Positions 8,190 through 16,738 of a stretch of DNA of 64,000 bases are shown in pieces. Position numbers and translations under genes: made by a program. Under the pieces are notes generated by a model. It saw only the letters and a list, made by a program, of their open reading frames with translations, had not been told where the DNA came from and did no database searches. The stretch comes from Rhodoferax_B sp049316285 (GTDB lineage Bacteria; Pseudomonadota; Gammaproteobacteria; Burkholderiales; Burkholderiaceae_C). Numbering within the stretch: position 1 is the first letter of the stretch; every line of letters begins with the position of its first letter. The stretch is from positions 487,316-551,315 of the forward strand of contig NZ_JBMOXA010000001.1 of the NCBI RefSeq assembly GCF_049316285.1, given 5' to 3'.

Positions 8190-9434
8190 TTAAAGCACCT
8201 TGGCGTCGCGCAGCGCCTGAATGTCGCTGGCGCTCATGCCCAAGCCTTGCAGCACTTCGTCGGTGTGCTGGCCCAGCGCCGGTGGTGCACGGTGCAGCAC
8301 CGACGGTGTATCGCGCAGGCGCAGCGGGCTGGCCACGCTGGCAATGCTGGCAATGCCGTCACCAGCTTCGCGTGGCAGCTCCACACGCAGGCCGCGCGCC
8401 TGTACCTGCGGGTCGGCAAACGCTTGGCGCAGGTCGTTGATGGGGCCGCAGGGTACGGCCTTGTCTTCGAATAGCGTGACCCAGTCGGCGGTGCGGCGTG
8501 TACGTGTGACGGCTTCCATCGCCGGAATCAGCTCCGCGCGGTTTTTCACGCGCAGCGTGTTGCTGGCGAAGCGCGGGTCGGTCGCCCATTCGGGTTGGCC
8601 TACGGCTTCGCAGAAGCGCGTGAACTGGCCGTCGTTGCCTATGGCCAGCAGCATGGCGCCGTCGGCGGTGGGGAAGTCCTGGTAGGGCGCCAGGCTGGGG
8701 TGGGTGTTGCCTTGGCGCACCGGTACACCGCCGGTGTTCAGGAAGCCCGCGGCCTGGTTGGCCAGGATGGCCATGCCCACGTCGAGCAAGGCCATGTCGA
8801 TGTGCTGGCCCAGGCCCGTGCGGTGGCGCACCTGCAGTGCGGCCATGATGGCGCTGGATGCGTAAACCCCCGTGAAGATGTCGGTCAGCGCCACGCCCAC
8901 CCGTACACCGCCGCCGCCGGGTTCACCATCGGCACGGCCGGTGATGCTCATCATGCCGCTGGAGGCCTGGATCAACAGGTCGTAGCCCGCACGTTCGGCA
9001 TAAGGGCCGTCTTGCCCAAAGCCGGTGATCGAGCAGTAGATCAGCCCGGGGTTCAGCGCGCGCAGGCTCTCATAGTCCAGCCCATATTGCTTCAGCCCGC
9101 CAACCTTGAAGTTTTCCACCACGATGTCGCTCTGCGTCGCCATCTGGCGCAGCAGGGCCTGGCCCTCGGGCTTGGCCATGTCTATGGTGACGGAGCGTTT
9201 GTTGCGGTTGCAGGCGGTGAAGTAGGTGGCCTGGTCGGTGTCATGGCCGTTGGCGTCTTGCAGGAAGGGCGGGCCCCAGTGGCGCGTGTCGTCGCCGCTC
9301 ACCGGGCGCTCGATCTTCACCACATCTGCGCCCAGATCGGCCAGGATTTGTGTGCACCATGGGCCGGCGAGCACACGCGACAGATCGAGTACTTTCAGCC
9401 CGGCCAGGGCCGCTTCTTTGGCGGGTGTTGTCAT
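8190..9434 (-). CDS. CaiB/BaiF family CoA transferase
   Basis: This is a 414-residue class III CoA transferase. It has the N-terminal nucleotide-binding motif GLKVLDLSRVLAGPWCTQ, LGADVVKIERP, ENFKVGG, and the conserved Asp expected to carry the acyl anhydride/CoA thioester near residue 218 (HIDMALLD). The family moves CoA between organic acids through covalent intermediates. It lies 149 bases downstream of glutaryl-CoA dehydrogenase on the same strand, with a LysR regulator beyond. This context suggests activation of glutarate by CoA transfer from succinyl-CoA. The substrate is inferred from context only. Confidence 0.85.
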   Translation of the reverse strand: MTTPAKEAALAGLKVLDLSRVLAGPWCTQILADLGADVVKIERPVSGDDTRHWGPPFLQDANGHDTDQATYFTACNRNKRSVTIDMAKPEGQALLRQMATQSDIVVENFKVGGLKQYGLDYESLRALNPGLIYCSITGFGQDGPYAERAGYDLLIQASSGMMSITGRADGEPGGGGVRVGVALTDIFTGVYASSAIMAALQVRHRTGLGQHIDMALLDVGMAILANQAAGFLNTGGVPVRQGNTHPSLAPYQDFPTADGAMLLAIGNDGQFTRFCEAVGQPEWATDPRFASNTLRVKNRAELIPAMEAVTRTRRTADWVTLFEDKAVPCGPINDLRQAFADPQVQARGLRVELPREAGDGIASIASVASPLRLRDTPSVLHRAPPALGQHTDEVLQGLGMSASDIQALRDAKVL

Positions 9435-9532
9435 AGAAAGTCCATTTTCGGAGTCACATATCTATCGGTAACTCGGCAGTTCGGCTGTTTACGCGCGAAC
9501 GCCGCGGAACCGACTTTGCCGGGCCGCAGGCG

Positions 9533-9581
9533 TTGCCCCCTGCAAGGGGTGGGCGCTACACGCAGTGAGCAACCTGGGGGT
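9533..9581. repeat. Possible REP-like hairpin element between gcdH and the CoA transferase
   Basis: The block has CCCCCTGCAAGGGG, then CGCAGTGAGCAACC and GGGGGT, and can fold into hairpins. It resembles C/G-run intergenic elements that I recall from Comamonadaceae genomes. Only one copy is seen in this window, so the repeat status is an inference. Confidence 0.35.
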
Positions 9582-9583
9582 GT

Positions 9584-10777
9584 TCAATTAAACGCTGCAA
9601 TGCCGGTGATGGCGCGGCCGAGAATCAGCGCGTGCACGTCATGCGTGCCTTCATAGGTGTTCACCACTTCCAGGTTGACCAAATGGCGCGCCACGCCAAA
9701 CTCGTCGCTGATGCCGTTGCCACCCATCATGTCGCGCGCCATGCGGGCGATGTCCAAAGACTTGCCGCAGTTGTTGCGCTTCATGATGGAGGTGATTTCC
9801 ACGGCGGCCGTGCCTTCGTCCTTCATACGGCCCAGGCGCAGACTGCCTTGCAGGCCCAGGGTGATCTCGGTCTGCATGTCGGCCAGCTTCTTCTGGATGA
9901 GCTGGTTGGCGGCCAGTGGGCGGCCGAATTGTTTGCGGTCCAGCACGTATTGGCGCGCGCGGTGCCAGCAGTCTTCGGCCGCACCAATGGCGCCCCAGCT
10001 GATGCCGTAGCGTGCGCTGTTCAGGCAGGTGAACGGGCCCTTCAGGCCTTGCACTTCAGGGAAGGCGTTTTCTTCAGGCACAAACACATCATCCATGACA
10101 ATTTCGCCGGTGATGGAGGCGCGCAGGCCGACCTTGCCGTGGATGGCCGGAGCGGTCAGGCCCTTCATGCCTTTTTCGAGCACGAAGCCGCGGATTGGGC
10201 CGACGGCGCCGCTCTCGCTGACTTCCTTGGCCCAGACCACAAACACATCGGCAATGGGGCTGTTGGTGATCCACATCTTGTTGCCCTTGAGCTTGTAGCC
10301 GCCGGCGGTCTTGATGGCGCGTGTGGCCATGCTGCCGGGGTCGGAGCCATGGTCGGGTTCGGTCAAGCCGAAGCAGCCAATCCATTCGCCGCTGGCCAGC
10401 TTGGGCAGGTATTTTTGTTTTTGCGCTTCGGTGCCGAATTCATAAATCGGCACCATCACCAGCGAGCTTTGCACACTGGCCATGGAGCGGTAACCCGAAT
10501 CCACACGTTCCACTTCGCGTGCGATCAGGCCGTAGGCCACGTAGTTCAGGCCGGGGCCGCCGTATTGCTCGGGGATCGTGGGGCCCAGCAGGCCAACTTC
10601 GCCCATCTCGCGGAAGATGCTGACGTCGGTGGTTTCATTGCGGAAGGCGTTGAGCACACGTGGCGCCAGACGGCCTTGGCAGTAGGCGTTGGCGGCGTCG
10701 CGCACCATGCGTTCGTCGTCGGTGAGCTGCTGGTCCAGCAGAAACGGGTCTTCCCAGTTGAATTTTGCGTTGGCCAT
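9584..10777 (-). CDS. gcdH: Glutaryl-CoA dehydrogenase
   Basis: GcdH is a cytoplasmic FAD enzyme that oxidises and decarboxylates glutaryl-CoA to crotonyl-CoA in lysine, tryptophan and glutarate breakdown. The 397-residue product has the acyl-CoA dehydrogenase signatures CFGLTEPDHGSDPGS and KMWITNSPIADVFVVW. It also has SGYRSM (Arg97, matching the glutarate-binding Arg of this subgroup) and the catalytic Glu at about residue 376 in TYEGTHDVHALILGR. The start is MANAKFNW, giving the usual length. The CoA transferase gene follows, and a divergent LysR gene of the type usually linked to gcdH lies upstream. Confidence 0.93.
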   Translation of the reverse strand: MANAKFNWEDPFLLDQQLTDDERMVRDAANAYCQGRLAPRVLNAFRNETTDVSIFREMGEVGLLGPTIPEQYGGPGLNYVAYGLIAREVERVDSGYRSMASVQSSLVMVPIYEFGTEAQKQKYLPKLASGEWIGCFGLTEPDHGSDPGSMATRAIKTAGGYKLKGNKMWITNSPIADVFVVWAKEVSESGAVGPIRGFVLEKGMKGLTAPAIHGKVGLRASITGEIVMDDVFVPEENAFPEVQGLKGPFTCLNSARYGISWGAIGAAEDCWHRARQYVLDRKQFGRPLAANQLIQKKLADMQTEITLGLQGSLRLGRMKDEGTAAVEITSIMKRNNCGKSLDIARMARDMMGGNGISDEFGVARHLVNLEVVNTYEGTHDVHALILGRAITGIAAFN

Positions 10778-10916
10778 GGTGTTGTGCTCCTCGAAACAGG
10801 GTGGAAAAAAGTTGCCGCGACTTTATGCCCGTCGCAGACACACCGCAAGCGAGAGTTTTTCACCAAGGTATGAGTGTTTTGCATTTCATGGTGCTGAATT
10901 TGGGCAAAATCAGCGC

Positions 10917-10933
10917 CTCAACACTCTTTTGAG
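10917..10933. promoter_or_regulatory. Putative LysR-type operator
   Basis: The inverted repeat CTCAA-N7-TTGAG lies in the gcdH/LysR divergent gap, 6 bases before the LysR start. Position and symmetry suit an autoregulatory LysR site; binding is inferred. Confidence 0.4.
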
Positions 10934-10939
10934 AATATT

Positions 10940-11848
10940 TTGAGGCGAAAAATACCGTCCACCCAAGCGTTGCTGTGTTTTGAGTCGGCGGCGCGCCACG
11001 AGAGCTATACCCGCGCCGCACAAGAGCTGGCGCTGACGCAGGGCGCGGTGTCGCGCCAGATCGCGGCGCTGGAAGAGTTTTTGGGGGTGGTGCTGTTTCG
11101 CCGCACGCGCCATGGCGTGGCCCTGACCGAGAGTGGGCTGGATTACGCGCGCCAAGTGGGCAGCCGCCTGGATGCGCTGGAGCTGGACACCTTGAACGTG
11201 ATGGCGCGGCAAGGCGCCGGCGGCACGCTGGCATTGGCGGCCGTGGCCACGTTTGCCACACGCTGGCTGATTCCACGCCTGGCCGGCTTGTCGGCCTTGC
11301 ACCCAGACTTGATGCTGCATATCGAGACCCGCACGCGCCCATTCCTGTTTGCCGACAACCTGTTCGATGCGGCGCTCTACGCCGGCACCGCCGAGCAGGT
11401 GGCCAACTGGCCGGGCACACGTGCCGTGCGCCTGCTGGATGAAGAAGTTGTGCCGGTGTGCAGCCCGCGCTGGCTGCCCGGCGGCAAACCCCTGTCGCCC
11501 GAGGCCATCGCTTTGCTGCCGCTGTTGCAGCAAAGCACGCGGCCCGATGGCTGGCGCCAATGGTTTGATGCCGAAGGTGTGGTGGCGCACCAGCCGTTGA
11601 GCGGGGCACGTTTTGAATTGTTCTCCATGACCGCCAGTGCCGCCGCACACGGCCTGGGCATCGCCCTGGTGCCGCGTATCCTGATTGAAGACGAATTGCG
11701 CCGTGGCGACCTGGTGGTGGCGTGTGACCGGCCGCTGCGCGGCCAGCGCGGTTACTACCTGGTGGTGCCGGTGCAAGCAGAAGTAAGGCCGGCGCTGGCG
11801 GTGTTTGAAGATTGGCTGGTGGGGCAAGCGCGCGCGAGCCTGGCTTAG
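10940..11848 (+). CDS. LysR family transcriptional regulator (GcdR-like)
   Basis: This 302-residue LysR regulator has an N-terminal winged helix (RAAQELALTQGAVSRQIAALEE, with the recognition helix around residues 27-45) and a periplasmic-binding-protein-like effector domain. The frame begins with TTG at 10940 and has no in-frame ATG close by, so translation probably starts at that TTG (MRRKIPSTQALLCFES). The divergent position next to gcdH and the CoA transferase suggests it controls them, probably in response to glutarate or glutaryl-CoA. This is inferred from context. Confidence 0.85.
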   Translation: MRRKIPSTQALLCFESAARHESYTRAAQELALTQGAVSRQIAALEEFLGVVLFRRTRHGVALTESGLDYARQVGSRLDALELDTLNVMARQGAGGTLALAAVATFATRWLIPRLAGLSALHPDLMLHIETRTRPFLFADNLFDAALYAGTAEQVANWPGTRAVRLLDEEVVPVCSPRWLPGGKPLSPEAIALLPLLQQSTRPDGWRQWFDAEGVVAHQPLSGARFELFSMTASAAAHGLGIALVPRILIEDELRRGDLVVACDRPLRGQRGYYLVVPVQAEVRPALAVFEDWLVGQARASLA

Positions 11849-11899
11849 TTTGCTCTTGATTTAAGAGCTTTCTGCGCTTATTGGCTAAGCGCTAGAGCC
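11849..11899. repeat. 52-bp palindromic repeat, copy A
   Basis: The element fills the gap between the LysR and DUF924 stops. It contains hairpin GCTCTT-gattt-AAGAGC and hairpin GCGCTTA-ttggc-TAAGCGC, then TAGAGCC. The same ordered blocks with the same spacing occur at 33536, 55660 and 61905. It may also act as a convergent terminator. Confidence 0.6.
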
Positions 11900-11901
11900 A
11901 T

Positions 11902-12555
11902 TTATTGCCCAAAGCGTGGTCCGTTCTTCAGAAACGCCATTTCCTCTGGTGTGGACGTACGCCCCAGCACCGCGTTGCGATGCGGAAAGCGCCCAAACCG
12001 CGCCACGATGTCGCGGTGTTCTTTGGCCGCCGCCACCGAGCGCGCCACACGTTCTTGCTGTGCCTGCGGTGTGTGTGCCGCCAAGGTCTCGAAGTAGGCG
12101 ACGCTGCGCTCCTGCAGCGTCACGTCTTCGGCATGCATCAAGGGCATGCCCCAAAACAACTGGCCGGCCAGCGGCAGGGCCTGCAGTGTGTCCGGGTCTT
12201 GCTGCAAGCTTGCCAGCACCAAGGACTGGGCGCGGGTATCACCCATGAAGGCTTGGGGCTGCCCGCGAAACACATTGCGCGTGAACTGGTCGAGCAGCAG
12301 CAGCAAGGCCAGGCGCGGCAACGGTTTGACCTCCCAGCAAGGCAGACCGCCGCTGAGGGCTTGCTGCACCAGTGGGCCAAAACGGGCGGTGATTTCGGCA
12401 TCCACTGCCGGGCCGCCTTGAAACCAGCTTTGTTCTATGGCCGGGGCGCTGGGCCAGCCGCTGGGCTGGTCGAGTGCGTCGCCTAGCCAGTAACGCAGGA
12501 TCTGGCTCACACCGTGGGTTTCGGCTGGCTGTGCCGTGGGTTCAAGAATGGTCAT
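11902..12555 (-). CDS. DUF924 family protein
   Basis: This 217-residue soluble protein is of the DUF924 family, an alpha-helical TPR-like fold of unknown biochemical role. Characteristic stretches are ILRYWLGD near the N-terminus, LLLLLDQFTRNVFRG in the middle, FWGMPLMHAED, and EHRDIVARFGRFPHRNAVLGR near the C-terminus. The start at MTILEPT is preferred because the upstream extension is non-conserved and covers the uppP promoter. It is divergent from uppP. Confidence 0.85.
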   Translation of the reverse strand: MTILEPTAQPAETHGVSQILRYWLGDALDQPSGWPSAPAIEQSWFQGGPAVDAEITARFGPLVQQALSGGLPCWEVKPLPRLALLLLLDQFTRNVFRGQPQAFMGDTRAQSLVLASLQQDPDTLQALPLAGQLFWGMPLMHAEDVTLQERSVAYFETLAAHTPQAQQERVARSVAAAKEHRDIVARFGRFPHRNAVLGRTSTPEEMAFLKNGPRFGQ

Positions 12556-12652
12556 TGGCGTGCGCTGTAAACAAGCTGTAAACAAGTGAGTAGAAGGTGG
12601 TCTAGGTACAAACCCGCCGGTCATAATGCCAGCACTCAACCAGGGAGAGTGT

Positions 12653-13477
12653 GTGGATATCGTATTGCTGACCAAAGCGGCCATCATGGGCATTGTGGAA
12701 GGACTTACCGAGTTTCTTCCGATTTCATCCACCGGGCATTTGATTCTGGCCGGCGCCTTGCTCGGGCTGGATGATGACAAGGCCAAGGTCTTCGACATCG
12801 CCATACAGACCGGCGCCATTCTGGCGGTCATCATGGTCTATTGGCAAAAGATCAAATCAACCGTGCTGGCTTTGCCCACGCAGCGCTCGGCGCAGCAGTT
12901 GGCGCTGAATGTGCTTGTGGGCTTTTTGCCAGCCGTGGTGCTGGGCCTGTTGTTTGGCAAAGTGATCAAGGCGCACCTGTTCACCCCTATCGTGGTGGCC
13001 AGCACCTTCATCATCGGTGGCTTCATCATTCTGTGGGCCGAGCGGCGTCCGGCTACCTCCGTCCGCGTGCACAACGTGGACGACATGAGCACGCTGGACG
13101 CACTGAAGGTGGGCCTGGTGCAATGCTTCGCCATGATCCCCGGCACCAGCCGCAGCGGCTCCACCATCATTGGCGGCATGTTGCTCGGCTTGTCGCGCCA
13201 GACCGCCACCGACTTTTCGTTCTTCCTGGCCATTCCTACGCTGATTGGCGCGGGTGTCTACAGCCTGTACAAGGAGCGCGCGTTGCTGTCTATGGCGGAT
13301 GCGCCGATGTTCGCCGTGGGCCTGCTGTTTTCCTTCCTCAGCGCCTGGCTGTGTGTGCGCTGGTTGCTGCGCTACATCTCCAGCCACAACTTTGTGCCGT
13401 TTGCCTGGTACCGCATTGTGTTTGGCCTGGTGGTCCTTGGCACCGCCTGGAGTGGGCTGGTGGTCTGGGCCGAATAA
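12653..13477 (+). CDS. uppP: Undecaprenyl-diphosphatase UppP (BacA)
   Basis: UppP is an inner-membrane phosphatase that recycles undecaprenyl pyrophosphate to the lipid carrier used for peptidoglycan and surface polysaccharides. It also raises bacitracin tolerance. The 274-residue protein has the first active-site motif EGLTEFLPISSTGH (residues 16-29) and the second, PGTSRSGSTI, near residue 160, with about eight membrane segments. I place the start at GTG 12653, directly after GGGAGAG, which gives MDIVLLTKAAIMG as in relatives. The ATG at 12626 would add a non-conserved nonapeptide. The gene is probably monocistronic. Confidence 0.93.
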   Translation: MDIVLLTKAAIMGIVEGLTEFLPISSTGHLILAGALLGLDDDKAKVFDIAIQTGAILAVIMVYWQKIKSTVLALPTQRSAQQLALNVLVGFLPAVVLGLLFGKVIKAHLFTPIVVASTFIIGGFIILWAERRPATSVRVHNVDDMSTLDALKVGLVQCFAMIPGTSRSGSTIIGGMLLGLSRQTATDFSFFLAIPTLIGAGVYSLYKERALLSMADAPMFAVGLLFSFLSAWLCVRWLLRYISSHNFVPFAWYRIVFGLVVLGTAWSGLVVWAE

Positions 13478-13488
13478 GAACGTTGTAG

Positions 13489-13518
13489 AGCGTTGTTCCA
13501 CCTTGGTGAAACAACGCT
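13489..13518. other. Strong hairpin after uppP
   Basis: AGCGTTGTT pairs with AACAACGCT around an inner CAC/GTG stem. There is no T-run after it, so it may be a 3' mRNA stabiliser or factor-dependent terminator rather than an intrinsic one. Confidence 0.4.
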
Positions 13519-13570
13519 GGCGCCATGGACCCTAAGGTGTTTGAACAGCGCCTGAACAGCATTTAAAAAC

Positions 13571-13597
13571 GGCTGGTGATAGCGTCGCTATTTAGCC
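13571..13597. other. Inverted repeat upstream of the chemoreceptor
   Basis: ATAGCG-t-CGCTAT (13579-13591), with an outer GGCT/AGCC pair, is the only notable structure in the 199-base gap between uppP and the chemoreceptor besides the hairpin at 13489. It could be an operator; no regulator is known. Confidence 0.3.
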
Positions 13598-13676
13598 GAT
13601 AGCCACGTTAATAACGCTGGAACTGGTGGCGAGAGAGGTATAGATTCTGAAGCATCTGCCTCTCTTGGAATCTGCG

Positions 13677-15263
13677 ATGAAAAATCTCAAAATCTCCACC
13701 CGTTTGCTGGCCTTGATTGGTTTGATGTCGGTGCTGCTCGTTGCGGTGGGGGGTATAGGCCTGTATGGCATTCGCTCCTCGAACCAGGCGTTGAACTCGG
13801 TTTACGTCAACAACGTTCTGCCGATGGAGCATCTTGCCAACATCAACTACCTGCTCACGCGCAACCGTGTGCTGCTGATGGACACCTTGCTCAATCCCGC
13901 GCCTGCGAATGCACAGCGCCGCGTGGATGAGATGCTCAGGAACAGCGACAAAATCGCTGCCGACTGGAAGGCCTACGCTTCATCCGAGATGGTGGCCGAG
14001 GAGGCGCGTCTCGCCAAGGAATATACCGAGGCCGCTGACGTCTACCAGAAGGACGGCCTGATGGCCGCCGGCCAGGTCATGCGGGCGGGCAAGCCGGACG
14101 AAGCAATGCAGATCTACAAGACCAAGGTGTCACCCTTGGCGCCCAAGGTCACAGAACTGCTTGAAAAGCTGACGCAGATCCAGGTGGATGTGGCAGCACA
14201 GGAGTACAAAAACGAGTTGGCGCAGTACAGCGTCATCGTGACCGTCTCCGTCGTGGCCATGGTGCTGGGCGTGATTCTGGCGGTGGGCAGCGGCCTGCTG
14301 CTGCTCAAGGGCATTTCGCGTTCACTCAATGAGGCGATGGTGCTGTCGGACGCGGTGGCCGAGGGCGACCTGACGCACCGGGCCGATATCCGTGGCAACG
14401 ACGAAATCTCGCAGGTGCTGAAAACCTTGTCGGGTATGCAGCACCGGCTGGGGCAGATTGTCAGCCGCGTGCGCCAGGGCTCGGATTCGGTATCCACCGC
14501 CAGCGTGGAGATTGCGCAGGGCAACCACGACCTTTCGTCGCGCACCGAAAGCCAGGCCAGCGCGCTGGAGCAAACCGCAGCCAGCATGGAGGAGCTGAGC
14601 TCCACCGTGCAGCACAACGCCAGCAATGCCAAAACCGCCGATCAACTGGCCAAGGCGGCTGCCAAGGTGGCCAGGGACGGCGGCGTGGTGGTGCGCGAAG
14701 TGGTGAGCACCATGGAGTCCATCAGCGAGTCCAGCCACAAGATATCCGAGATCATCAGTGTGATCGACGGCATTGCGTTCCAGACCAACATACTCGCCCT
14801 GAACGCGGCGGTGGAAGCCGCTCGCGCGGGTGAGCAGGGCCGAGGCTTTGCCGTGGTGGCCAGCGAAGTGCGCAGCCTGGCCGGGCGCAGCGCCGAAGCG
14901 GCCAAACAGATCAAGACGCTGATCGGCGAAAGCACCGACCGCGTGACCCACGGCGGCACCCTGGTGCGCAAAGCCGGCGCCACCATGGACGAGGTGGTGC
15001 AGTCCATCCAGCGTGTGACCGACATCATGGGCGAGATCAGTGCGGCCAGTTCCGAGCAAAGCCAGGGTGTCGCGCAGGTGGGTGAAGCGGTGACGCAGAT
15101 CGACCAGGTGACGCAGCAGAACGCCGCGCTGGTGGAGCAGATGGCGGCGGCAGCCTCCAGCCTGCGGAGCCAGGCCGACGACCTGGTGCAAACCGTGGCG
15201 TTTTTCAAGGTGTCGGGGCGCGACGCGCAGACCGGCGAAACCTTGTTGCTGGCGGCGCGCTGA
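13677..15263 (+). CDS. Methyl-accepting chemotaxis protein
   Basis: This is a 528-residue inner-membrane chemoreceptor. It has a first membrane segment at about residues 10-32 and a periplasmic four-helix-bundle sensor of about 155 residues. A second membrane segment near residues 190-215 is followed by a HAMP linker (GDLTHRADIRGNDEISQ) and the long cytoplasmic coiled coil. The hairpin tip is seen as IDGIAFQTNILALNAAVEAA with GEQGRGFAVVA, the CheA/CheW contact region, near residue 362. The architecture is Tar/Tsr-like; the ligand cannot be predicted. The C-terminus lacks an obvious NWETF-type CheR tether. ATG 13677 follows GGAA. Confidence 0.92.
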   Translation: MKNLKISTRLLALIGLMSVLLVAVGGIGLYGIRSSNQALNSVYVNNVLPMEHLANINYLLTRNRVLLMDTLLNPAPANAQRRVDEMLRNSDKIAADWKAYASSEMVAEEARLAKEYTEAADVYQKDGLMAAGQVMRAGKPDEAMQIYKTKVSPLAPKVTELLEKLTQIQVDVAAQEYKNELAQYSVIVTVSVVAMVLGVILAVGSGLLLLKGISRSLNEAMVLSDAVAEGDLTHRADIRGNDEISQVLKTLSGMQHRLGQIVSRVRQGSDSVSTASVEIAQGNHDLSSRTESQASALEQTAASMEELSSTVQHNASNAKTADQLAKAAAKVARDGGVVVREVVSTMESISESSHKISEIISVIDGIAFQTNILALNAAVEAARAGEQGRGFAVVASEVRSLAGRSAEAAKQIKTLIGESTDRVTHGGTLVRKAGATMDEVVQSIQRVTDIMGEISAASSEQSQGVAQVGEAVTQIDQVTQQNAALVEQMAAAASSLRSQADDLVQTVAFFKVSGRDAQTGETLLLAAR

Positions 15264-15283
15264 ACGCTACATGGTGTTGTCTC

Positions 15284-15306
15284 AAGAGGCCCATTTGGGC
15301 CTCTTT
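15284..15306. terminator. Rho-independent terminator after the chemoreceptor gene
   Basis: The stem AGAGGCCC-attt-GGGCCTCT is followed by TTTTG. Position and shape fit an intrinsic terminator. Confidence 0.85.
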
Positions 15307-15343
15307 TGTTTTGTGGGGTATTGCGCCGCAACGGGAAATCCCT

Positions 15344-15409
15344 AGCCAGGCGACACACCTGGCTTTCTATAATGTGTCCATATTATAGAAATATGTCCAT
15401 ATTATGGAC
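15344..15409 (+). promoter_or_regulatory. Promoter with tandem operators of the cupin/SDR/IclR operon
   Basis: A TATAAT -10 box lies at 15368-15373. Upstream is the inverted repeat AGCCAGG-N7-CCTGGCT (15344-15364). Downstream are two copies of TGTCCATATTAT starting 19 bases apart (15375 and 15394). The second is part of a perfect palindrome, GTCCATA-t-TATGGAC (15395-15409). The operators overlap the expected transcript start, as for a repressor; the IclR protein encoded by the operon is the obvious candidate. Confidence 0.6.
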
Positions 15410-15435
15410 GAAATGAAAACACCAGGAGCTGCAAC

Positions 15436-15963
15436 ATGCCAGTAGACCGCCCCGACGCCGAGCCGCTGATGCCTTATCAGTACCCGAATCCGCCGCATGC
15501 TTTGCCGGAGATCGTGGTGCCGCAGGCCATTCCCACCGACGAACGGCTGTGGGTGCCGCAGGCTGAAAACGTCTGGTTTCGCCCCTTGTGCCTGAACGCC
15601 AGCCAGGGCTACTGGATGAACCTGCTGCGTGTGCGCAAGTCGGGGGTGCTGAGCCGGCATCGTCATCCGCAGGCGGTGCACGGCTTTGTGCTGAAGGGCC
15701 GCTGGCGTTACCTGGAGCACGACTGGGAAGCGGTGGAGGGCAGTTATGTGTTCGAACCCCCGGGTGAAACACACACGCTTTATGTGCCCGAAGATGTGGA
15801 AGAAATGATCACTTACTTTCAGGTCAACGGTGTCATGTACTACACCGACCCCTGGGGCAAAGGCATGGGTTACGAAGACGTGTTCACCAAGATCGACATG
15901 TGCCGCAAACATTTCGAGAGCGTGGGTTTGGGCGCGGACTACACCAACCAATTTATCCGTTAA
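15436..15963 (+). CDS. Cupin protein, 2,4'-dihydroxyacetophenone dioxygenase-like
   Basis: This 175-residue single-cupin protein shows metal-ligand candidates in the first cupin motif (SRHRHPQAVHGFVLKG, around residues 73-88) and a second motif, PPGETHTLYVPED, near residue 114. The sequence resembles the ChrR-like cupin / 2,4'-dihydroxyacetophenone dioxygenase group of non-haem iron oxygenases. The real substrate may differ. It is the first gene after the tandem operator and is followed 38 bases later by an SDR oxidoreductase and then an IclR regulator, which suggests a small catabolic operon. Confidence 0.7.
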   Translation: MPVDRPDAEPLMPYQYPNPPHALPEIVVPQAIPTDERLWVPQAENVWFRPLCLNASQGYWMNLLRVRKSGVLSRHRHPQAVHGFVLKGRWRYLEHDWEAVEGSYVFEPPGETHTLYVPEDVEEMITYFQVNGVMYYTDPWGKGMGYEDVFTKIDMCRKHFESVGLGADYTNQFIR

Positions 15964-16001
15964 CCGTGATACCAAGCAATGGGCTTGAAAAGGACGTTTT
16001 G

Positions 16002-16721
16002 ATGACATACCAGGTCGATTTATTCAAAGGCAAACGCGCATTGGTGGCCGGGGCCACACAAGGCATAGGCGCGGTGATTGCCAACCAATTGGCAGAGATG
16101 GGCGCTGAAGTCACGGCGCTGGGTTTGGGCCAGGGCGACGGCACGCTGGTGCCCAAGGTCGACGTGCGCCAGGCCGATGTGACCTCGGCAGAAAGCCTGG
16201 CCGAGGCGCTGCAAGGCATTGACCAACTCGACATCGTCTTCAACTGCGCCGGCATCATCCAGCGTGGCGCCGAACATGACCTGGAAGTGTTTGAGAAGGT
16301 GTTGGCCGTCAACCTCACCGGCACCATGCGTGTGTGCAGCGCCACGCGTGAACGGCTCAAGGCCAGGGGGGGCTGCATCGTCAACACGGCCTCTATGCTG
16401 AGCTTCTTTGGCGGTGGCCTGGTGCCGGGCTACTCGGCCAGCAAGGGCGGTGTGGCGCAGCTCACCAAATCGCTAGCGATTGCCTATGCGCCGGACGGCA
16501 TTCGTGTCAACGCCGTGGCACCGGGCTGGATAGACACGCCCTTGACCAAACCGCTGCAGAACGACCCGGCGCGCTCCGGCCCCATCTTGGCGCGCACGCC
16601 ACTGGGCCGCTGGGGCAAACCGGTCGATGTGGCGCGTGCCGCAGTATTCTTGTGCACCCCCGCAGCATCTTTCATGACCGGGGTGATCCTGCCAGTGGAT
16701 GGCGGCTACATGATCACCTGA
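16002..16721 (+). CDS. SDR family oxidoreductase
   Basis: This is a 239-residue classical short-chain dehydrogenase. It has the nucleotide-binding motif GATQGIG near residue 16, NCAGII, the catalytic Ser in NTASMLS, and the YSASK active-site Tyr/Lys. The C-terminal VAPGWIDTPL and GVILPVDGGYM are typical. It probably oxidises an alcohol or sugar-acid hydroxyl with NAD(P). ATG 16002 has AAGGA upstream; the longer frame from 15900 overlaps the cupin gene and is rejected. It shares the operon with the cupin and IclR genes. Confidence 0.88.
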   Translation: MTYQVDLFKGKRALVAGATQGIGAVIANQLAEMGAEVTALGLGQGDGTLVPKVDVRQADVTSAESLAEALQGIDQLDIVFNCAGIIQRGAEHDLEVFEKVLAVNLTGTMRVCSATRERLKARGGCIVNTASMLSFFGGGLVPGYSASKGGVAQLTKSLAIAYAPDGIRVNAVAPGWIDTPLTKPLQNDPARSGPILARTPLGRWGKPVDVARAAVFLCTPAASFMTGVILPVDGGYMIT

Positions 16722-16738
16722 GACGGCATCATCGCGGT

